Below are positions 25,525 through 34,496 of a stretch of DNA of 64,000 bases, in pieces. Made by a program: the position numbers and the translations under genes. Each line of letters begins with the position of its first letter. Position 1 is the first letter of the stretch. The notes beneath the pieces were generated by a model. It was not told where the DNA came from. It did no database searches and saw only the letters and a program-made list of their open reading frames with translations. This stretch comes from Paenibacillus sp. J5C2022 (GTDB lineage Bacteria; Bacillota; Bacilli; Paenibacillales; Paenibacillaceae): NCBI RefSeq assembly GCF_025567625.1, contig NZ_JAOQJC010000005.1:186001-250000 (forward strand), written 5' to 3'.

Positions 25525-27018
25525 TTACGCGGCGGAATGTCGGCTCAGCAGGCTCCGGAATTCGTCTCCGGATAGTTGTTCCTCTTCCATCAGAATATGC
25601 AAGGAGGTACGGAAGACATCTTGCTTCTTCTGGAGCATGTCCTTCGTCCGCTGCATTAAATCGTCAAGAATCCCGCCGGTCACCTTGCTCCATTGCATTT
25701 TGGTAATCATGCCCGCATCTACGATGCCCAGATCCGTCAGGCCGGATTCCACCAGCGTTTTCACCAGATCCAGCGCTTGCTCGAAGTCGCCTCGCGAGCC
25801 GGTGCTTCGCTCGCCATAGAAGATTTCCTCGGCTGCTGCGCCGCCTAATGCAATCATAATTTGCGATTCCAGGAATCGCTTCGTGTACAAATATTGATCA
25901 TCCTGCGGATGCTGGCGGACGTAACCGAGCGCTCCGCCTCTGGGCGACAAGGCGACTTGCGATACGCTGCCCGGCCGCAGCAGCTCGGCCATAATCGCAT
26001 GGCCCAGCTCATGCAGCGCTACCCGTTCCTTCTCTTCATGCGTCGTCTCGCGATCGGTGCGTTCGCCAAGCATCACCTTGTCGATCGCCATCGTCAAATG
26101 CTTGTTCGTAATGAACGCTTCGTTCTCACGCATGGCATAGATAGCAGCTTCGTTCATGACCGACTCCAGCTGTGCACCGGAGAAATTGAACGCCTGTGAA
26201 GCGACAGACGAGAGATCGCTTCCTTCGTGAAGCGGCTTGTTCTTCGCATGAATGTTCAGAATATGCAGCCTGCCCTTCTTGTCAGGCAGTGTAACTTCGA
26301 TATGCCTGTCGAATCTTCCGGGCCTCAGCAAGGCGCTATCCAGCATCTCCTTCCGGTTAGTAGCGGCAATTAGCAAGATACGCGGCGATTCATTGCCGTA
26401 GATGCCATCCATCTCCGTGAGCAACTGATTCAACGTCTGATCGTATTCGCGATGCTGACCGCCGTCGCGCTTCCCGCCGATCACTTCAATCTCATCGATG
26501 AAGATAATGGCGCTGCCCTTGTTCTCCTTCTTCGCCTTCGCTCTGGCATCCTTGAACAGCTCGCGGATGCGGCCCGCTCCTACGCCGACGTACATCTCGA
26601 CGAATTCACTGCCCGATGCGGCGACATACACCGAATCCGTATGCTGCGCAGCCGCTTTCGCCAGCAGCGTCTTGCCCGTTCCGGGAGGCCCGGACAGCAA
26701 TATCCCCTTGAGCGGACGGATTCCGAGCTTCTCGATCTGTTCCCGCTTGACCAGGAAGTCAAGCGCTTCGACAAGCTCTTTCTTCGCTCGTTCCTGTCCA
26801 CCGATCTCATCGAACGACAGCGGCGCAATCCTGGATTCGCTTCGGCCGGCTCCGCCCGGCATCGCGGCAAGCTTGCCCTTGCCGCTAATCGCCAGGAACA
26901 GAACGGCTCCAATCATTAGGGCGAACAACAGCGGCAGCACATTAACTCCCATGAAAGCCATGAACAGAATCGCAACGGGAACGGCGCCTATGACAAGCTC
27001 TAGCCATCTTTTACGCAT
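25525..27018 (-). CDS. FtsH-like ATP-dependent membrane zinc protease, short form
   Basis: 497 aa. Two closely spaced membrane segments at about 8-45 with almost no extracellular loop, unlike standard FtsH (about 640 aa) with its 70-residue loop. AAA+ domain: Walker A GPPGTGKT, pore loop GSEFVEMYVGVGAGRIRELF, Walker B IIFIDEIEVIGGKRD (the second acidic residue is present), SRH ATNRKEMLDSALLRPGRFDR. Peptidase M41: HELGH with the third ligand in GSRGDFEQA. Probably a paralogue, not the main FtsH. ATG 27018 overlaps the stop of the upstream gene (ATGCGTAA), so it is translationally coupled to a membrane-anchored partner. Confidence 0.9.
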   Translation of the reverse strand: MRKRWLELVIGAVPVAILFMAFMGVNVLPLLFALMIGAVLFLAISGKGKLAAMPGGAGRSESRIAPLSFDEIGGQERAKKELVEALDFLVKREQIEKLGIRPLKGILLSGPPGTGKTLLAKAAAQHTDSVYVAASGSEFVEMYVGVGAGRIRELFKDARAKAKKENKGSAIIFIDEIEVIGGKRDGGQHREYDQTLNQLLTEMDGIYGNESPRILLIAATNRKEMLDSALLRPGRFDRHIEVTLPDKKGRLHILNIHAKNKPLHEGSDLSSVASQAFNFSGAQLESVMNEAAIYAMRENEAFITNKHLTMAIDKVMLGERTDRETTHEEKERVALHELGHAIMAELLRPGSVSQVALSPRGGALGYVRQHPQDDQYLYTKRFLESQIMIALGGAAAEEIFYGERSTGSRGDFEQALDLVKTLVESGLTDLGIVDAGMITKMQWSKVTGGILDDLMQRTKDMLQKKQDVFRTSLHILMEEEQLSGDEFRSLLSRHSAA

Positions 27019-27550
27019 TCGGCCACACCCCAAGCTTCTGCGGCGTACGCGGCAAGACAACATGCTTGGTTGCCGCTCCGTTCTTCATTGTAATATATAC
27101 ATTGCTATTGTCCATCTCTGTATCCACTTCAATATGATTTGATCCTTGTACGACCTTCTCCATGGCTGCAGGAATCGCGGAATAGGTCTTCGTCTCCATC
27201 GCCTCTGCAATATCGAACAAGGAGGCGTGCCATAATCGTTCCAGCTCTTCATCGGCTTCATCTCTGATCGTCACTTCAAGCTGCTTGTCTCCGGCGATAT
27301 CTTTCACTTCGCGAGCGATATCCCCGTACACTTCCCGCAAGCTTGCGTCTTCCGACAATTGCACAGTAACGGCTACCTTATCCTTGTCAATGACGGGTTC
27401 CGCTGCATAAGCAATGCCATTCACTTCATGCAGCATATCATGCAAGGGAGCAGATACCGCTACTTGCTTATATATTCCCCATCCGCCGAACAGGAGAACT
27501 GCAGTAGCAGCCGCTGTCAGCACTACAGGTATCAAACGCGGTTTTTGCAA
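27011..27550 (-). CDS. Membrane-anchored extracytoplasmic protein coupled to the FtsH-like protease
   Basis: 179 aa, unrecognised. One N-terminal membrane segment (about 6-28) and an extracellular domain with YAAEPVIDKDKVAVTVQLSE and KQLEVTIRDEADEELERLW, mixed alpha/beta. TTG 27550 start after GGGAGGGG with a six-base spacer. Because the protease lacks the usual extracellular loop, this protein may supply that sensing or substrate-binding part; inference from coupling only. Confidence 0.7.
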   Translation of the reverse strand: MQKPRLIPVVLTAAATAVLLFGGWGIYKQVAVSAPLHDMLHEVNGIAYAAEPVIDKDKVAVTVQLSEDASLREVYGDIAREVKDIAGDKQLEVTIRDEADEELERLWHASLFDIAEAMETKTYSAIPAAMEKVVQGSNHIEVDTEMDNSNVYITMKNGAATKHVVLPRTPQKLGVWPNA

Positions 27551-27582
27551 GGCTTTCCCCTCCCGATGTCTCTATTTGATAG

Positions 27583-27612
27583 ATAATAATATATACAACG
27601 ACGATATATCAA
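27583..27612 (-). promoter_or_regulatory. Promoter for the FtsH-like unit
   Basis: Minus strand -35 TTGATA (27612-27607), 18-bp spacer, -10 TATTAT (27588-27583), about 30 bp before the TTG start. The surrounding AT-rich stretch has several short TATATA-type dyads. Confidence 0.6.
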
Positions 27613-27683
27613 AGTATATCACATCTTGAGGGGATCAAGTGGGTGTAAAAACAGGAAGCGGAGCATAATCGCTCCGCTTCTGT

Positions 27684-27850
27684 CTAGGGCGTGTCTGAGA
27701 ACTCTGAGGACAGCAAATTTTGCCGAATTTCCGTTCCATGCAAGGCGCGTTTGTGAAGGCGTACCCGGGGTACGTCAAGCAAACGGAACGAAGCAGGGGG
27801 CGGAAAGGCGGTGAAAGGTGCCACTGAGCGGGTTTTCAGACACGCCCTAG
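27684..27850. mobile_element. MITE-like element with terminal inverted repeats
   Basis: About 167 bp bounded by CTAGGGCGTGTCTGA at the left and its reverse complement TCAGACACGCCCTAG at the right (15 identical bases; similarity continues a few bases inward). TA dinucleotides at both ends fit an IS630/Tc1-type target duplication. An internal CGTACCCGGGGTACG dyad flanked by complementary GTTTG/CAAAC suggests the element folds into one long hairpin. No coding capacity. The right end supplies the stop codon of ypmB (27847-27849). Confidence 0.75.
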
Positions 27851-28365
27851 TAAGTCGCTATGAAAAAATGATCCAGCGCTTCTCCATTTCGAAGGGAATA
27901 AAAGTGATAAAACACGCCATTACTCCCTTGCTGCTTATATTGCATTTCCCAAGCAGGCTGATCCCTGAACCATCCCGGCTTAATGGCGACCAGCTTCGCA
28001 TCCGCATGCTGTCTATCGAATAATTGCAGCATGTCTTCCTTCGTCATCGCATTCTCTTCTTCCGTTCGGAAGATAACTTCGCCGTTCTGCAGAAATACAA
28101 TTACGGACTGCCCGGAAGCGTCCGACCCTTGCGCGATCCAGGTTACCTCATCCCAGATATGCTTGGTCAAAGAATCGATATGCTCCAGGCCTGCCGTTTC
28201 CGTCACAGCTTGCCTCACTTCCCGCGTTACGGTCCAATTCGGCATTTGAACGCTGCGATAATAGAATACGCCCCATACAGCGAGTGCCAGCAGGCACGCC
28301 GTAATCAATACCAGCCATCGCTTCTTATTCATCAGCGGCGGTGACTTCCTGTCAATCACCCTCAT
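27847..28365 (-). CDS. ypmB: YpmB-like membrane-anchored protein (DUF5590/PepSY type)
   Basis: 172 aa. One membrane segment (about 17-35; RWLVLITACLLALAVWGVFYY), then an extracellular PepSY-like pair of small domains (IDSLTKHIWDEVTWIAQG, VIVFLQNGEVIFRTEE, LVAIKPGWFRDQPAWEMQYKQ). In Bacillus ypmB lies between dinG and aspB, matching this neighbourhood; function unknown. ATG 28365 overlaps the mtaD stop (ATGA); ATG 28332 after AGGAA is an alternative. The TAG stop lies in the terminal repeat of the MITE-like element, so the C-terminus may have been slightly altered. Confidence 0.8.
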   Translation of the reverse strand: MRVIDRKSPPLMNKKRWLVLITACLLALAVWGVFYYRSVQMPNWTVTREVRQAVTETAGLEHIDSLTKHIWDEVTWIAQGSDASGQSVIVFLQNGEVIFRTEEENAMTKEDMLQLFDRQHADAKLVAIKPGWFRDQPAWEMQYKQQGSNGVFYHFYSLRNGEALDHFFIATY

Positions 28366-29672
28366 GTTGCTTGCAGCAACCGCTCGAAGCTGGCCTGCGC
28401 ATCGCGTCGCAGCTTCTCCTCGTCCAGGAACAGACACTTCCGTCCGGCAACGACCTGCTTGCCGTCAACCCACACATCGGTCACATCACGTCCGCTTCCC
28501 GCATACACCAGGTGGGAGACGATATCCGTCAGCGGATAGTAGTGAGGCTGATCGATATCAAGAGCGATAAAGTCCGCCTTCATCCCTTCCCTAAGCACGC
28601 CGATATCTTCGCGCCACAGCGCCTTCGCGCCGTACACCGTTCCCAGCTTGAGAGCTTCCATGGCAGGCACGGCAGTGGGATCGCCGGACACTCCCTTATG
28701 AAGCAGGGCCGCCATAGCTATCTCCTGGAACAGGTCCAGGTTATTGTTGCTTGCGACGCTATCGGTGCCGAGAGACACCTTCACGCCGGCCTTCATCAGA
28801 TCCGGCACTCTGGCAATGCCGCTGGCCAGCTTCAGATTGCTGACAGGATTATGGGATATTGAGGCGCCTCTCTCCGCGAGAAGCGCGATCTCCTCATCGT
28901 TCAGATGTACGGCATGGGCAAGAAGCGCTGGACGCGAGAAGAAGCCAAGCGAATCCAGATGCTCCACCGGCCTGATCCCGTAATCGCGAACGTTCTGCTC
29001 CACCTCTGCAGCCGTCTCTGACATATGGGTGTGCAGCGGCAAGTTATAATCGTGCGCAGCCTGCACGAATTGCTCTATGAATGCCGGGGGACATGTGTAT
29101 GGCGCATGCGGCGACAGCATCGTCGTGATGCGGCCCCCCGCTCCCCCGTTCCATTCCTTCGCGAATTGGACAGACTCCATCAGCTTCGTGCGCTGCTCTT
29201 CCTCCGAGCACAATCCTATGACGCCCCGCATCAGCACGCCGCGCATGCCGGCCTGCTCCGTCATAAGCGCCACCTGCTCCATCCGGTCGTACATATCGAC
29301 GAACGTCGTCGTGCCGCTCAGCAGCATCTCGGCGATTGCAAGGCCGCTTCCGATACGCGCATCTTCGATTCTGTAACGCGCTTCCATCGGCCACATTTTT
29401 TGCTCGAGCCACACTTGCAGCGCCTCATCGTCCGAATACCCCCGCAGCAGCGTCATCGGTGAATGGCCGTGCGTATTAATGAGGCCAGGCATGATGGCGT
29501 GGCGGCTTCCATCGAACTTCTTCACATCGGATTGCAGCCATTGCGTCTGCGGCTCCTCTTCGCCGATATAAGCGATGCGATCGTCCGATACCAACATGTG
29601 CCCCCGTTTAATAACAGGCTTATCATCGTCCATCGTGACGAACAGACTATTCTGTATCCATAGCTGACTCAT
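28362..29672 (-). CDS. mtaD: 5-methylthioadenosine/S-adenosylhomocysteine deaminase
   Basis: Amidohydrolase-superfamily metal enzyme, 436 aa, deaminating MTA and SAH to inosyl forms. Metal-binding H-x-H in PGLINTHGHSPMTLLRG, further ligands in PLHTHMSETAAEV and LAHAVHLN, and the catalytic Asp in VSLGTDSVASNNNLDLF. The ATG at 29672 follows AAGGAGATG. It overlaps the rex end by 26 bp, suggesting cotranscription with the redox repressor. Guanine deaminase-like or TrzN-like relatives are possible, but the motif set fits MtaD best. Confidence 0.88.
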   Translation of the reverse strand: MSQLWIQNSLFVTMDDDKPVIKRGHMLVSDDRIAYIGEEEPQTQWLQSDVKKFDGSRHAIMPGLINTHGHSPMTLLRGYSDDEALQVWLEQKMWPMEARYRIEDARIGSGLAIAEMLLSGTTTFVDMYDRMEQVALMTEQAGMRGVLMRGVIGLCSEEEQRTKLMESVQFAKEWNGGAGGRITTMLSPHAPYTCPPAFIEQFVQAAHDYNLPLHTHMSETAAEVEQNVRDYGIRPVEHLDSLGFFSRPALLAHAVHLNDEEIALLAERGASISHNPVSNLKLASGIARVPDLMKAGVKVSLGTDSVASNNNLDLFQEIAMAALLHKGVSGDPTAVPAMEALKLGTVYGAKALWREDIGVLREGMKADFIALDIDQPHYYPLTDIVSHLVYAGSGRDVTDVWVDGKQVVAGRKCLFLDEEKLRRDAQASFERLLQAT

Positions 29673-30309
29673 CGTTCTCATCTCCTTCATGATTCAAGTA
29701 GTAAGCCAGGCTCAACAATTCCTTCGTAAAGTCCGCATGGTGAATGCGGATTTCATCTGGGACGCGAAGAATAGCCGGCGCGAAATTCAGTATGCCTTCA
29801 ATCCCCGCATTCGTCAGCTCATTCGCCACATTTTGCGCCTCATGGGCGGGAACGGTAATAATGCCGATTCGGATATTATGCTCCTTAATGGATTCGGCAA
29901 GCTTGCTCATCGGCTGTACGGTCAAACTTCCGATGCTGCTTCCCACCTTCGCGGGATGATTGTCGAACACCGCGGCAATGTGCATATTGTCTTTGGAGTA
30001 TTTCGTGTAGTTGCAGAGTGCGAGACCCAGATTGCCTGCGCCAATCAATGCGACCTTTATCGTCTGGTTCACCTTTAATATTTGGCGGATTTTCTCGATC
30101 AAGTAGACGACGTCGTAACCAACGCCTTTCCTGCCGAACTCCCCGAAGTAAGCCAGATCTTTGCGAATTTGAGCGGGATTCAGGTCAAGCTTCACTCCCA
30201 ACTCCTGTGAAGACACCGTCTGCACCTCACGAGCATGAAGCTCGTTCAACACTTGCAAGTACAACGGGAGCCGTCTGACTACAGCTTCGGATATTCTGGT
30301 TTGCTTCAT
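29647..30309 (-). CDS. rex: Redox-sensing transcriptional repressor Rex
   Basis: 220 aa. N-terminal winged helix (SEAVVRRLPLYLQVLNEL, DLNPAQIRKDLAYFGEFG), Rossmann domain GAGNLGLALCNY binding NAD(H), C-terminal swapped helix. Rex represses fermentation and respiration genes when the NADH/NAD ratio is low and releases DNA at high NADH. Likely targets include ackA and redox genes, but no operator was identified here. The ATG at 30309 follows GAGGAGG, five bases after the dinG stop. Confidence 0.96.
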   Translation of the reverse strand: MKQTRISEAVVRRLPLYLQVLNELHAREVQTVSSQELGVKLDLNPAQIRKDLAYFGEFGRKGVGYDVVYLIEKIRQILKVNQTIKVALIGAGNLGLALCNYTKYSKDNMHIAAVFDNHPAKVGSSIGSLTVQPMSKLAESIKEHNIRIGIITVPAHEAQNVANELTNAGIEGILNFAPAILRVPDEIRIHHADFTKELLSLAYYLNHEGDENDESAMDTE

Positions 30310-30314
30310 TTCTG

Positions 30315-33212
30315 CTATTCCTCCTCCATCGCTGGCACGATTCTCGCTTCGCTATCCGCCGCAACAATCCGGTCCGACAGCCACTCTTCCATTCTGGGCA
30401 CCATCTGGTCCGCATGCATCGTCTCTATTTTCGGTCCGGGCAAGGAGTACAGGAAGTGCTTGCCGTAGAACGTTTCGATTACTCTTGTGTCGTATATAAT
30501 GACGATGCCCTTGTCTTGCGAAGAGCGGACCAATCGTCCGAAGCCTTGCTTGAACTTGATAACCGCACCCGGAATGGACAGCTTCATGAAGGGATTCTGG
30601 TTCCGCCGCTGCAGCAACTCGGCTTTCGCTTCCAGTACAGGATGACTCGGCGGCTGAAAGGGCAACCTCACAATGGCAAGACAGATCAAGGATTCGCCGG
30701 GAATGTCCACCCCTTCCCAGAAGCTGCTCGTGCCAAGCAGAACCGATTCCGGCTGCTGCAGGAATCGCCGTGTCAGCTTCGTGCGGTTGCTGCTGTCAAT
30801 CCCTTGACCCAGCACATTAATGCCTGCTTCGGCGAGAGATTCCTTAAGGGGGTCATATACACTGCGCAGCATCCGGTAAGAAGTGAACAGCACCAGCATT
30901 CTGCCCCTTGTTCCGCTTGCCACATCCCTTAACGATCGCACGAGCTTATTCAGATAGTCGTCGTTGTAGGAAGCTCCCTTCAGCAGCGGGAAGTCTCTCG
31001 GAACGATGACCAGCGCTTGCTCGCGATATTGGAACGGCGACGGCAGCTGAACGGCTCGAAGCTTGCCCTTCTCCTCGTAGCCGGCAAGTCCAAGCTGTTC
31101 CTCCGCATATTGAAATGTCTTCTTGACCGTCAGCGTCGCCGAAGTCAGTACAATGCTTTCTTTCGTATCGAAAAAGTACTGCTGCAGCTTGCGGCTGACA
31201 TCGATCGGTGCGGCATACAATTGAATGGAGCGGTGCCGGTAAGCGCTGTTACCTTCGAGCCAGAACACGAAATCTTCTTGTTCCAGCTTCGTCATCATCC
31301 GCAATTCGTCCTTCAATCTGCTTAAGTCCCGCAGGCAGCCGTTCAGGTCCGTCAATACGCCTTGCACACTCTGTTCTTCGCTTCGCTCTTTTACATCGCC
31401 AATAAGCTTCTCAAGCGTCTTGATCATTCGTGCAAGCTCGACATGGATATTGCCTTCAATTGCGACCGCTTCCTGCCAGTGTTCCGAGGTCTCGCCCGTA
31501 CTTAACCGCTTCACAAGCGTACCGTCGCCTTCGGCCTGAACGGAAGCTATATCGTTGAACAGGAATTCGAACAGTTTGTCCCATTGCTCCTTCAACTCGC
31601 CAAGCTTGGGAATGCAATCGTCAATCGTTTCTACCCAAGCTTCCGCATGATCGTCTCCATCATCTCTAAGCTTATGCCGAAGCGTATGTAGAATCCCGGA
31701 GCGGGCATCCTTCTGCATGCGAGTTAATGAGCTAATGAGCGTGAAATAGTTCACTTGCGTTCCCAGATGCTTGCCTGCCACCTCTTCCACATGATGAGCT
31801 TCGTCGATGACCAGGTGGTTGTAAGCTGGAAGGAGACGGTGGTCGGCTTGCACATCGGTGAACAGCATGGAATGGTTCGTAATGCAGACATCGGCGATGT
31901 TGGATTCGTGCTTGGCGCGATGATAATAGCATCTCTTGAACCAGGGACATGCACGGTTCAGACAGGAATTGGCGTCACTGGCTACAGTCGACCAGAACTC
32001 AGCTCCTCTGCCGCTGAAGTTCAGCTCTTCCTGATCGCCTGTCTCAGTCTCGCTCAACCATACGACCATGGAGGCGGCGGTTATCCCGTCTTCTCCCTTG
32101 GCCATATAATCTCTCGCATTCAATTTATGTTCGAACTTGCGCATACAGAGATAGTTGCCGCGCCCCTTCAAGATGGATGCCTTGAATGGAAAAGGCAGCA
32201 CTTGAGCGAGCAACGGCAGATCGCGATGGCGCAGCTGCTCCTGCAAGTTGATCGTATGGGTGCTGACCACCATCTTCGTATGATGGCGAATACTGTAATA
32301 TAATGCCGGAATCAGATAACCGAGCGACTTGCCCGTGCCTGTGCCTGCCTCTATCAGCAAGTGCTTCCCTTCTTCGAAGGACTGATGCACCTCCTGGAAC
32401 ATGCGGGATTGCGCTTCTCGCTCCTCATAGCCGGGGAACAGCTCCTGGAATCGCCTCTTCACATCGTTCAAGTATTGCTCGAAGGACGTGTCAGCGAGCC
32501 ATTCGGCATCCGTGCCTTCTTCTTGCCGCGGAGCCTTCTCCTCGCTCCATTCCCCTGCCTGAAGCGCAAATTGCCGATAATAATCGTAATCGCTTGCTTC
32601 GAATACGGTATGCTGCTCCATGCGAGCGGCTTGCTCCGCTAGAAACCACTGCATATCCTTGCTCTCATCAATTAATGAAGACAGCCGCTGCACAGTAAGC
32701 AGCGGCAAGGATCTTAACTTCCTGGCACATGTGATGAATATCTCCGCTGTAGCCGCCGCATCGCTATCCGCCCGATGATGATGATCGTGCGCAATGCCGA
32801 ACTGCTCCGTCACCATGCCGAGCTGATAGGACGTAAGCGACGGATACAGGATGCGAAGAAGCTCGATCGTATCCAGCTTTCGTCCCAGGAAAGGCATATA
32901 CCCGCTCTCCTGCAGAGCCCGATCCAGGAAGGAAGCATCGAAGCCTACATTATGAGCGACAAGAACCGCGTCCTCCAGAAAAGGCAGCAGCTTCAGTGCA
33001 ACTTCATCCCATTCCGGTGAATGCTTCGTCATGGCATGATCAATACCGGTTAAATTCGTAATAAATTCCGGGATGGCAATCCTTGGTTTGACAAAAGTGC
33101 TGAACTTATCCGTTATTTGCAGCTCATCATTGACGATGACAAGCCCCACCTGAATAATTTGATCTTCTGTGCCATGTCCAGTCGTCTCCAAATCCAATAC
33201 GGCATATTTCAT
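30315..33212 (-). CDS. dinG: DinG-type exonuclease/helicase
   Basis: 965 aa from ATG 33212. N-terminal DnaQ-like 3'-5' exonuclease (about 1-165; YAVLDLETTG, HNVGFDASFLDRAL, HRADSDAAAT). A linker follows, then an XPD/DinG superfamily 2 helicase core: Walker A EAGTGTGKSLGYLIP, DEAH box VIDEAHHVEE, motif III LTSATL and motif VI QGFGRLVRS. Cysteines in SCLNRACPWFKRCYYHRAKH could suggest an Fe-S remnant. Gram-positive DinG proteins act mainly as nucleases. Upstream starts to 33257 lack a ribosome site. Position before rex and ypmB matches Bacillus synteny. Confidence 0.93.
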   Translation of the reverse strand: MKYAVLDLETTGHGTEDQIIQVGLVIVNDELQITDKFSTFVKPRIAIPEFITNLTGIDHAMTKHSPEWDEVALKLLPFLEDAVLVAHNVGFDASFLDRALQESGYMPFLGRKLDTIELLRILYPSLTSYQLGMVTEQFGIAHDHHHRADSDAAATAEIFITCARKLRSLPLLTVQRLSSLIDESKDMQWFLAEQAARMEQHTVFEASDYDYYRQFALQAGEWSEEKAPRQEEGTDAEWLADTSFEQYLNDVKRRFQELFPGYEEREAQSRMFQEVHQSFEEGKHLLIEAGTGTGKSLGYLIPALYYSIRHHTKMVVSTHTINLQEQLRHRDLPLLAQVLPFPFKASILKGRGNYLCMRKFEHKLNARDYMAKGEDGITAASMVVWLSETETGDQEELNFSGRGAEFWSTVASDANSCLNRACPWFKRCYYHRAKHESNIADVCITNHSMLFTDVQADHRLLPAYNHLVIDEAHHVEEVAGKHLGTQVNYFTLISSLTRMQKDARSGILHTLRHKLRDDGDDHAEAWVETIDDCIPKLGELKEQWDKLFEFLFNDIASVQAEGDGTLVKRLSTGETSEHWQEAVAIEGNIHVELARMIKTLEKLIGDVKERSEEQSVQGVLTDLNGCLRDLSRLKDELRMMTKLEQEDFVFWLEGNSAYRHRSIQLYAAPIDVSRKLQQYFFDTKESIVLTSATLTVKKTFQYAEEQLGLAGYEEKGKLRAVQLPSPFQYREQALVIVPRDFPLLKGASYNDDYLNKLVRSLRDVASGTRGRMLVLFTSYRMLRSVYDPLKESLAEAGINVLGQGIDSSNRTKLTRRFLQQPESVLLGTSSFWEGVDIPGESLICLAIVRLPFQPPSHPVLEAKAELLQRRNQNPFMKLSIPGAVIKFKQGFGRLVRSSQDKGIVIIYDTRVIETFYGKHFLYSLPGPKIETMHADQMVPRMEEWLSDRIVAADSEARIVPAMEEE

Positions 33213-33228
33213 TTGCTTCCCCGACCTT

Positions 33229-33978
33229 TCACATACAGCACAGCTCCGTGCTACCAAAATATAGGGATAATTGCTTAGGCGTTTCCTGACACGACTTCAA
33301 ATTGCTTAAAGAGTCGGCGAAGCCGGGATAAACTTCATAGGCTTTCTTGAACAGCTTCTCCGCTTGTGCCAAATTCATGTGGATCGCCTGAATGCATCCA
33401 AGAGCATTATAGCCTAAAGCGAGCCACTTCGGAAAGTCCGACAGCACAATGAGCAGTTGAAATTGCCGCTGCGCCTCATTCCAGCTTCGCGTATGCATCA
33501 AGCTCATCCCCAAGTAAAGCCGTGCCAGATTGCATTCCGGAGCTTGTGCAAGAACGTCATGAAAGATCGTTGCCGCTTGCGGAAACATAAACAGCTTATA
33601 GTAACCCTGGCCTTTGCTCACATCACCTGCAATGTCATCGGGAATATACAGATCCGCTGCGCTGCAGGTCATGCTTTCAAAGCCGGGAGCGTGAGCAGCA
33701 GCTTCATGCTGGCTTTCGTCTGCCGCAACGTCAGAACCTTGCTGTGCGCTTGCAGCAGCGACGCTTACCGCATTGCCGCCATCATTCGCTTTTTTTTGTT
33801 GGAACTGGGAAAGCTTCTCCTCGAAATTCAGCCACAATTCAATAAAGCAATCGCTGGCTTTCTTCAACTCACTGAGCTGAAGCTCAAATTGCTGTCGCTC
33901 CTGCTCCGACGCAGTGGGATACTGTCTCATAATGCCGTCGAGCTGCTTGTGCATCGTCATGAACATATGCTGGAACAT
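33229..33978 (-). CDS. Tetratricopeptide-repeat protein
   Basis: 249 aa, cytoplasmic (no signal). N-terminal coiled-coil-prone region (about 10-65), a low-complexity Ala/Gln/Asp stretch (70-105), then two to three TPR units: YYKLFMFPQAATIFHDVLAQAPECNLARLYLG, WNEAQRQFQLLIVLSDFPKWLALGYNALG, LAQAEKLFKKAYEVYPG. TPR arrays mediate protein contacts; no partner can be named. Ends 16 bp before dinG on the same strand. Confidence 0.78.
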   Translation of the reverse strand: MFQHMFMTMHKQLDGIMRQYPTASEQERQQFELQLSELKKASDCFIELWLNFEEKLSQFQQKKANDGGNAVSVAAASAQQGSDVAADESQHEAAAHAPGFESMTCSAADLYIPDDIAGDVSKGQGYYKLFMFPQAATIFHDVLAQAPECNLARLYLGMSLMHTRSWNEAQRQFQLLIVLSDFPKWLALGYNALGCIQAIHMNLAQAEKLFKKAYEVYPGFADSLSNLKSCQETPKQLSLYFGSTELCCM

Positions 33979-34106
33979 ACCGCATCCCGCCTTCGTTTTG
34001 AATTAAGGAGTGTCACGGTCATTTTTTGTTTTCGGCAGGCTTTTCATACCGTCATCCAGCCGTTACATAATGCAGGAATTCGCGACTAGCGATTAGGTGC
34101 CAGTTA

Positions 34107-34490
34107 TTACAACACGGTGGCGTGCAGCTCTTGAGAGAGCACTTGCACAGGTTTGTTGTTCTCATCAAGAATAGTGACAACCGGCTTATAGCTTCGTGCT
34201 TGCTCATCCGACATCGCAGCATACGAGATGATGATAACCTGATCCCCGGGCTGAACCAGCCTTGCAGCAGCGCCGTTCAAGCAGATAACGCCAGAACCGC
34301 GTTCTCCTGTAATTACATAAGTTTCAAACCTGGCGCCGTTGTTGTTATTGACAATTTGAACCTTCTCATTTTCCAGCAGATCGGCCGCATCCATCAAGTC
34401 TTCATCTATCGTAATGCTGCCTACATAGTTTAAATTCGCTTCCGTCACCGTCGCACGGTGAAGCTTGGATTTCATCATCGTTCTAAACAT
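34107..34490 (-). CDS. panD: Aspartate 1-decarboxylase
   Basis: Pyruvoyl enzyme making beta-alanine for pantothenate. 127 aa. Self-cleavage site is the Gly-Ser in [10 protein letters not shown]; further marks [43 protein letters not shown]. The panC stop overlaps its ribosome site GAGAGGTGAG. Last gene of panBCD. Confidence 0.97.
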   Translation of the reverse strand: MFRTMMKSKLHRATVTEANLNYVGSITIDEDLMDAADLLENEKVQIVNNNNGARFETYVITGERGSGVICLNGAAARLVQPGDQVIIISYAAMSDEQARSYKPVVTILDENNKPVQVLSQELHATVL

Positions 34491-34496
34491 GGCTTC

